Positions 62,981 to 64,000 of a stretch of 64,000 bases of DNA are shown piece by piece; positions within the stretch are counted from its first letter, which is position 1; every line of letters begins with the position of its first letter. A model generated the notes under the pieces. The model worked only from the letters and a program-made list of their open reading frames with translations, was not told the DNA's origin and did not search any database. Source of the stretch: an uncultured Anaerolineae bacterium. GTDB lineage: Bacteria > Chloroflexota > Anaerolineae > Anaerolineales > Villigracilaceae. Both the position numbers and the translations under genes were made by a program. The stretch is taken from NCBI GenBank assembly GCA_903838415.1, contig CAILYI010000194.1, positions 1 through 64,000 on the forward strand. The letters are read 5' to 3'.

Positions 62981-64000
62981 TTAAACCCGGGACAAATCCA
63001 CGTTGCGCGTGGCGGCATTCTCAAACTTGGTCAAATTGCTGCGGAAAATCAAATCCACCTGACCGACGGGGCCATTGCGATGTTTGGCGATCTTGAGATG
63101 GGTGACGTTGGCCATGGTCGGGTCTTTATCGTCGCGGTAAATGAACATGACGATATCGGCGTCCTGTTCGAGCGAGCCAGATTCGCGCAAATCGGAGAGC
63201 TGCGGCTCTTTATCCGCACGCTGTTCGACGGCGCGCGAAAGCTGCGCGGCGGCCATCAGCGGCACGTTGAGTTCGCGCGCCAATTGCTTGAGTGAGCGGG
63301 AAATGTACGAAACTTCCTGCACGCGGTTATCATTACGGGTTTCAGATGACATCAACTGGAGATAATCCAGAATGACCAGGTCGATGCCATATTCCATGTG
63401 CAAGCGGCGACATTTGGTGCGCAGTTGCAGCGGCGTGAGCGCCGGGGTGTCATCGAGATAGATACGCGTATCGCCGAGCACTTCGATGGCATGGTTGAAA
63501 ATCGGCCAATCGTCATCGGTGAGCTTGCCGGAGCGCAGACGCTGCGAATCGATGCCGGTTTGCTGGGCGATGAGACGCTGCACGACCTGTTCATTGGACA
63601 TTTCCAGCGAGAAGACGGCCACGCGCTTTTTATGGATCAGCGCAGCGTTGTGCACCATCGTCAGCATCAGCGCGGTTTTACCCATACCAGGACGACCGGC
63701 AGTAATCAGCAAATCGGAGGGCTGCAGGCCGCCGAGCATTTTGTCCAGATCGGTGAAGCCGGTCGGCACACCGACGATTTCATCGTCGCGGCGGGCCAGT
63801 TCATCGACATGATCGTAGTATTCAGAAAGCACTTCGCGGATCGGGCGCACGTCATGGCGCATGGTACGCTCGCCAACGTTGAAAATGGCCTTCTCAGCCT
63901 CGCCCATGACCGTGTCGATGGCTTCATTCTCGTCATAAGCCAGCGTGGCGATGCTGTTAGCGGCCGTCAGTAATTTGCGGCGAATGGAAGTGGCTTCGAC
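62981..64000 (-). CDS. dnaB: Replicative DNA helicase DnaB, 5' part outside the window
   Basis: Partial: the open frame runs past base 64000, giving at least 339 residues. Visible are the end of the N-terminal/linker region (IRRKLLTAANSIATLAYDENEAI) and the complete RecA-like domain: GFTDLDKMLGG, Walker A AGRPGMGKTALML, Walker B LVILDYLQLM, arginine finger region QLSRAVEQR and the C-terminal HRNGPVGQVDLIF. Unwinds DNA at the replication fork. It is first in an operon with the DnaD-like and AAA+ loader genes, a gram-positive-type arrangement. Confidence 0.94.
   Translation of the reverse strand, partial: VEATSIRRKLLTAANSIATLAYDENEAIDTVMGEAEKAIFNVGERTMRHDVRPIREVLSEYYDHVDELARRDDEIVGVPTGFTDLDKMLGGLQPSDLLITAGRPGMGKTALMLTMVHNAALIHKKRVAVFSLEMSNEQVVQRLIAQQTGIDSQRLRSGKLTDDDWPIFNHAIEVLGDTRIYLDDTPALTPLQLRTKCRRLHMEYGIDLVILDYLQLMSSETRNDNRVQEVSYISRSLKQLARELNVPLMAAAQLSRAVEQRADKEPQLSDLRESGSLEQDADIVMFIYRDDKDPTMANVTHLKIAKHRNGPVGQVDLIFRSNLTKFENAATRNVDLSRV

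Overview
The window looks like chromosome from a member of the Chloroflexota, most likely class Anaerolineae. This is inferred from gene content and layout (a primosome set with DnaD-like and DnaC/DnaI-like proteins, NBR1-Ig-like exported proteins, TrpB2, a very long GAF-rich histidine kinase, T-box leaders, small zinc-ribbon proteins) and is not proven. There is no rRNA, CRISPR array, phage or transposase. Most genes are housekeeping, on both strands, in short operons separated by long, clean hairpin terminators.

Left part (1-19,500): a promoter and Trp-type T-box control a 53-residue small ORF and trpB2. Convergent to them lies a FIST-domain gene with a 1345-residue four-GAF sensor kinase, then gyrB and a membrane protein. 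The plus strand then carries a membrane protein, a JAMM peptidase and plsY. A minus-strand group follows: MBL hydrolase, aldo/keto reductase, zinc-ribbon protein, two NBR1-domain exported proteins and a KamA-type radical SAM enzyme. degV faces it.

Middle (19,500-45,900): recJ; a ParB-like/universal-stress fusion; an FAD oxidoreductase; a flippase-like membrane protein; a redoxin; a cyclic-nucleotide-binding/PH-like membrane protein; def-recF-clpC; msrA-dusB-radA; infC-rpmI-rplT with infC probably starting at ATA; tRNA-Val(GAC), T-box and thrS apparently on one transcript; a sortase; and a phosphate-uptake cluster with two different PstB paralogues and phoU.

Histidine region (45,950-55,370): hisGDCBA and hisHFIE encode nearly the whole histidine pathway; only a histidinol-phosphate phosphatase was not seen. 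The first segment is preceded by a promoter, a 22-codon leader peptide with four consecutive His codons, competing hairpins and a terminator, which is a classical attenuator layout. The two his segments are separated by a small membrane protein, a GT1 glycosyltransferase and a MarR regulator. A 19-bp palindrome beside marR overlaps the predicted hisH promoter. Most his spacers, one his coding sequence and several his 3' ends carry heptanucleotide-word repeats, mostly arranged as hairpins.

Right part (55,370-64,000): an NAD-salvage pair, an FTR1 iron permease divergent from a DtxR-type regulator with a 16-bp palindrome between them, an AAA ATPase, an orphan BrnA-like protein, and a primosome operon (dnaB cut by the window edge, a DnaD-like protein, and a DnaC/DnaI-like loader with two AAA+ modules in one chain). 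Many genes without a Shine-Dalgarno have a TANAAT box 6-9 bases before the start codon, which points to widespread leaderless transcription.
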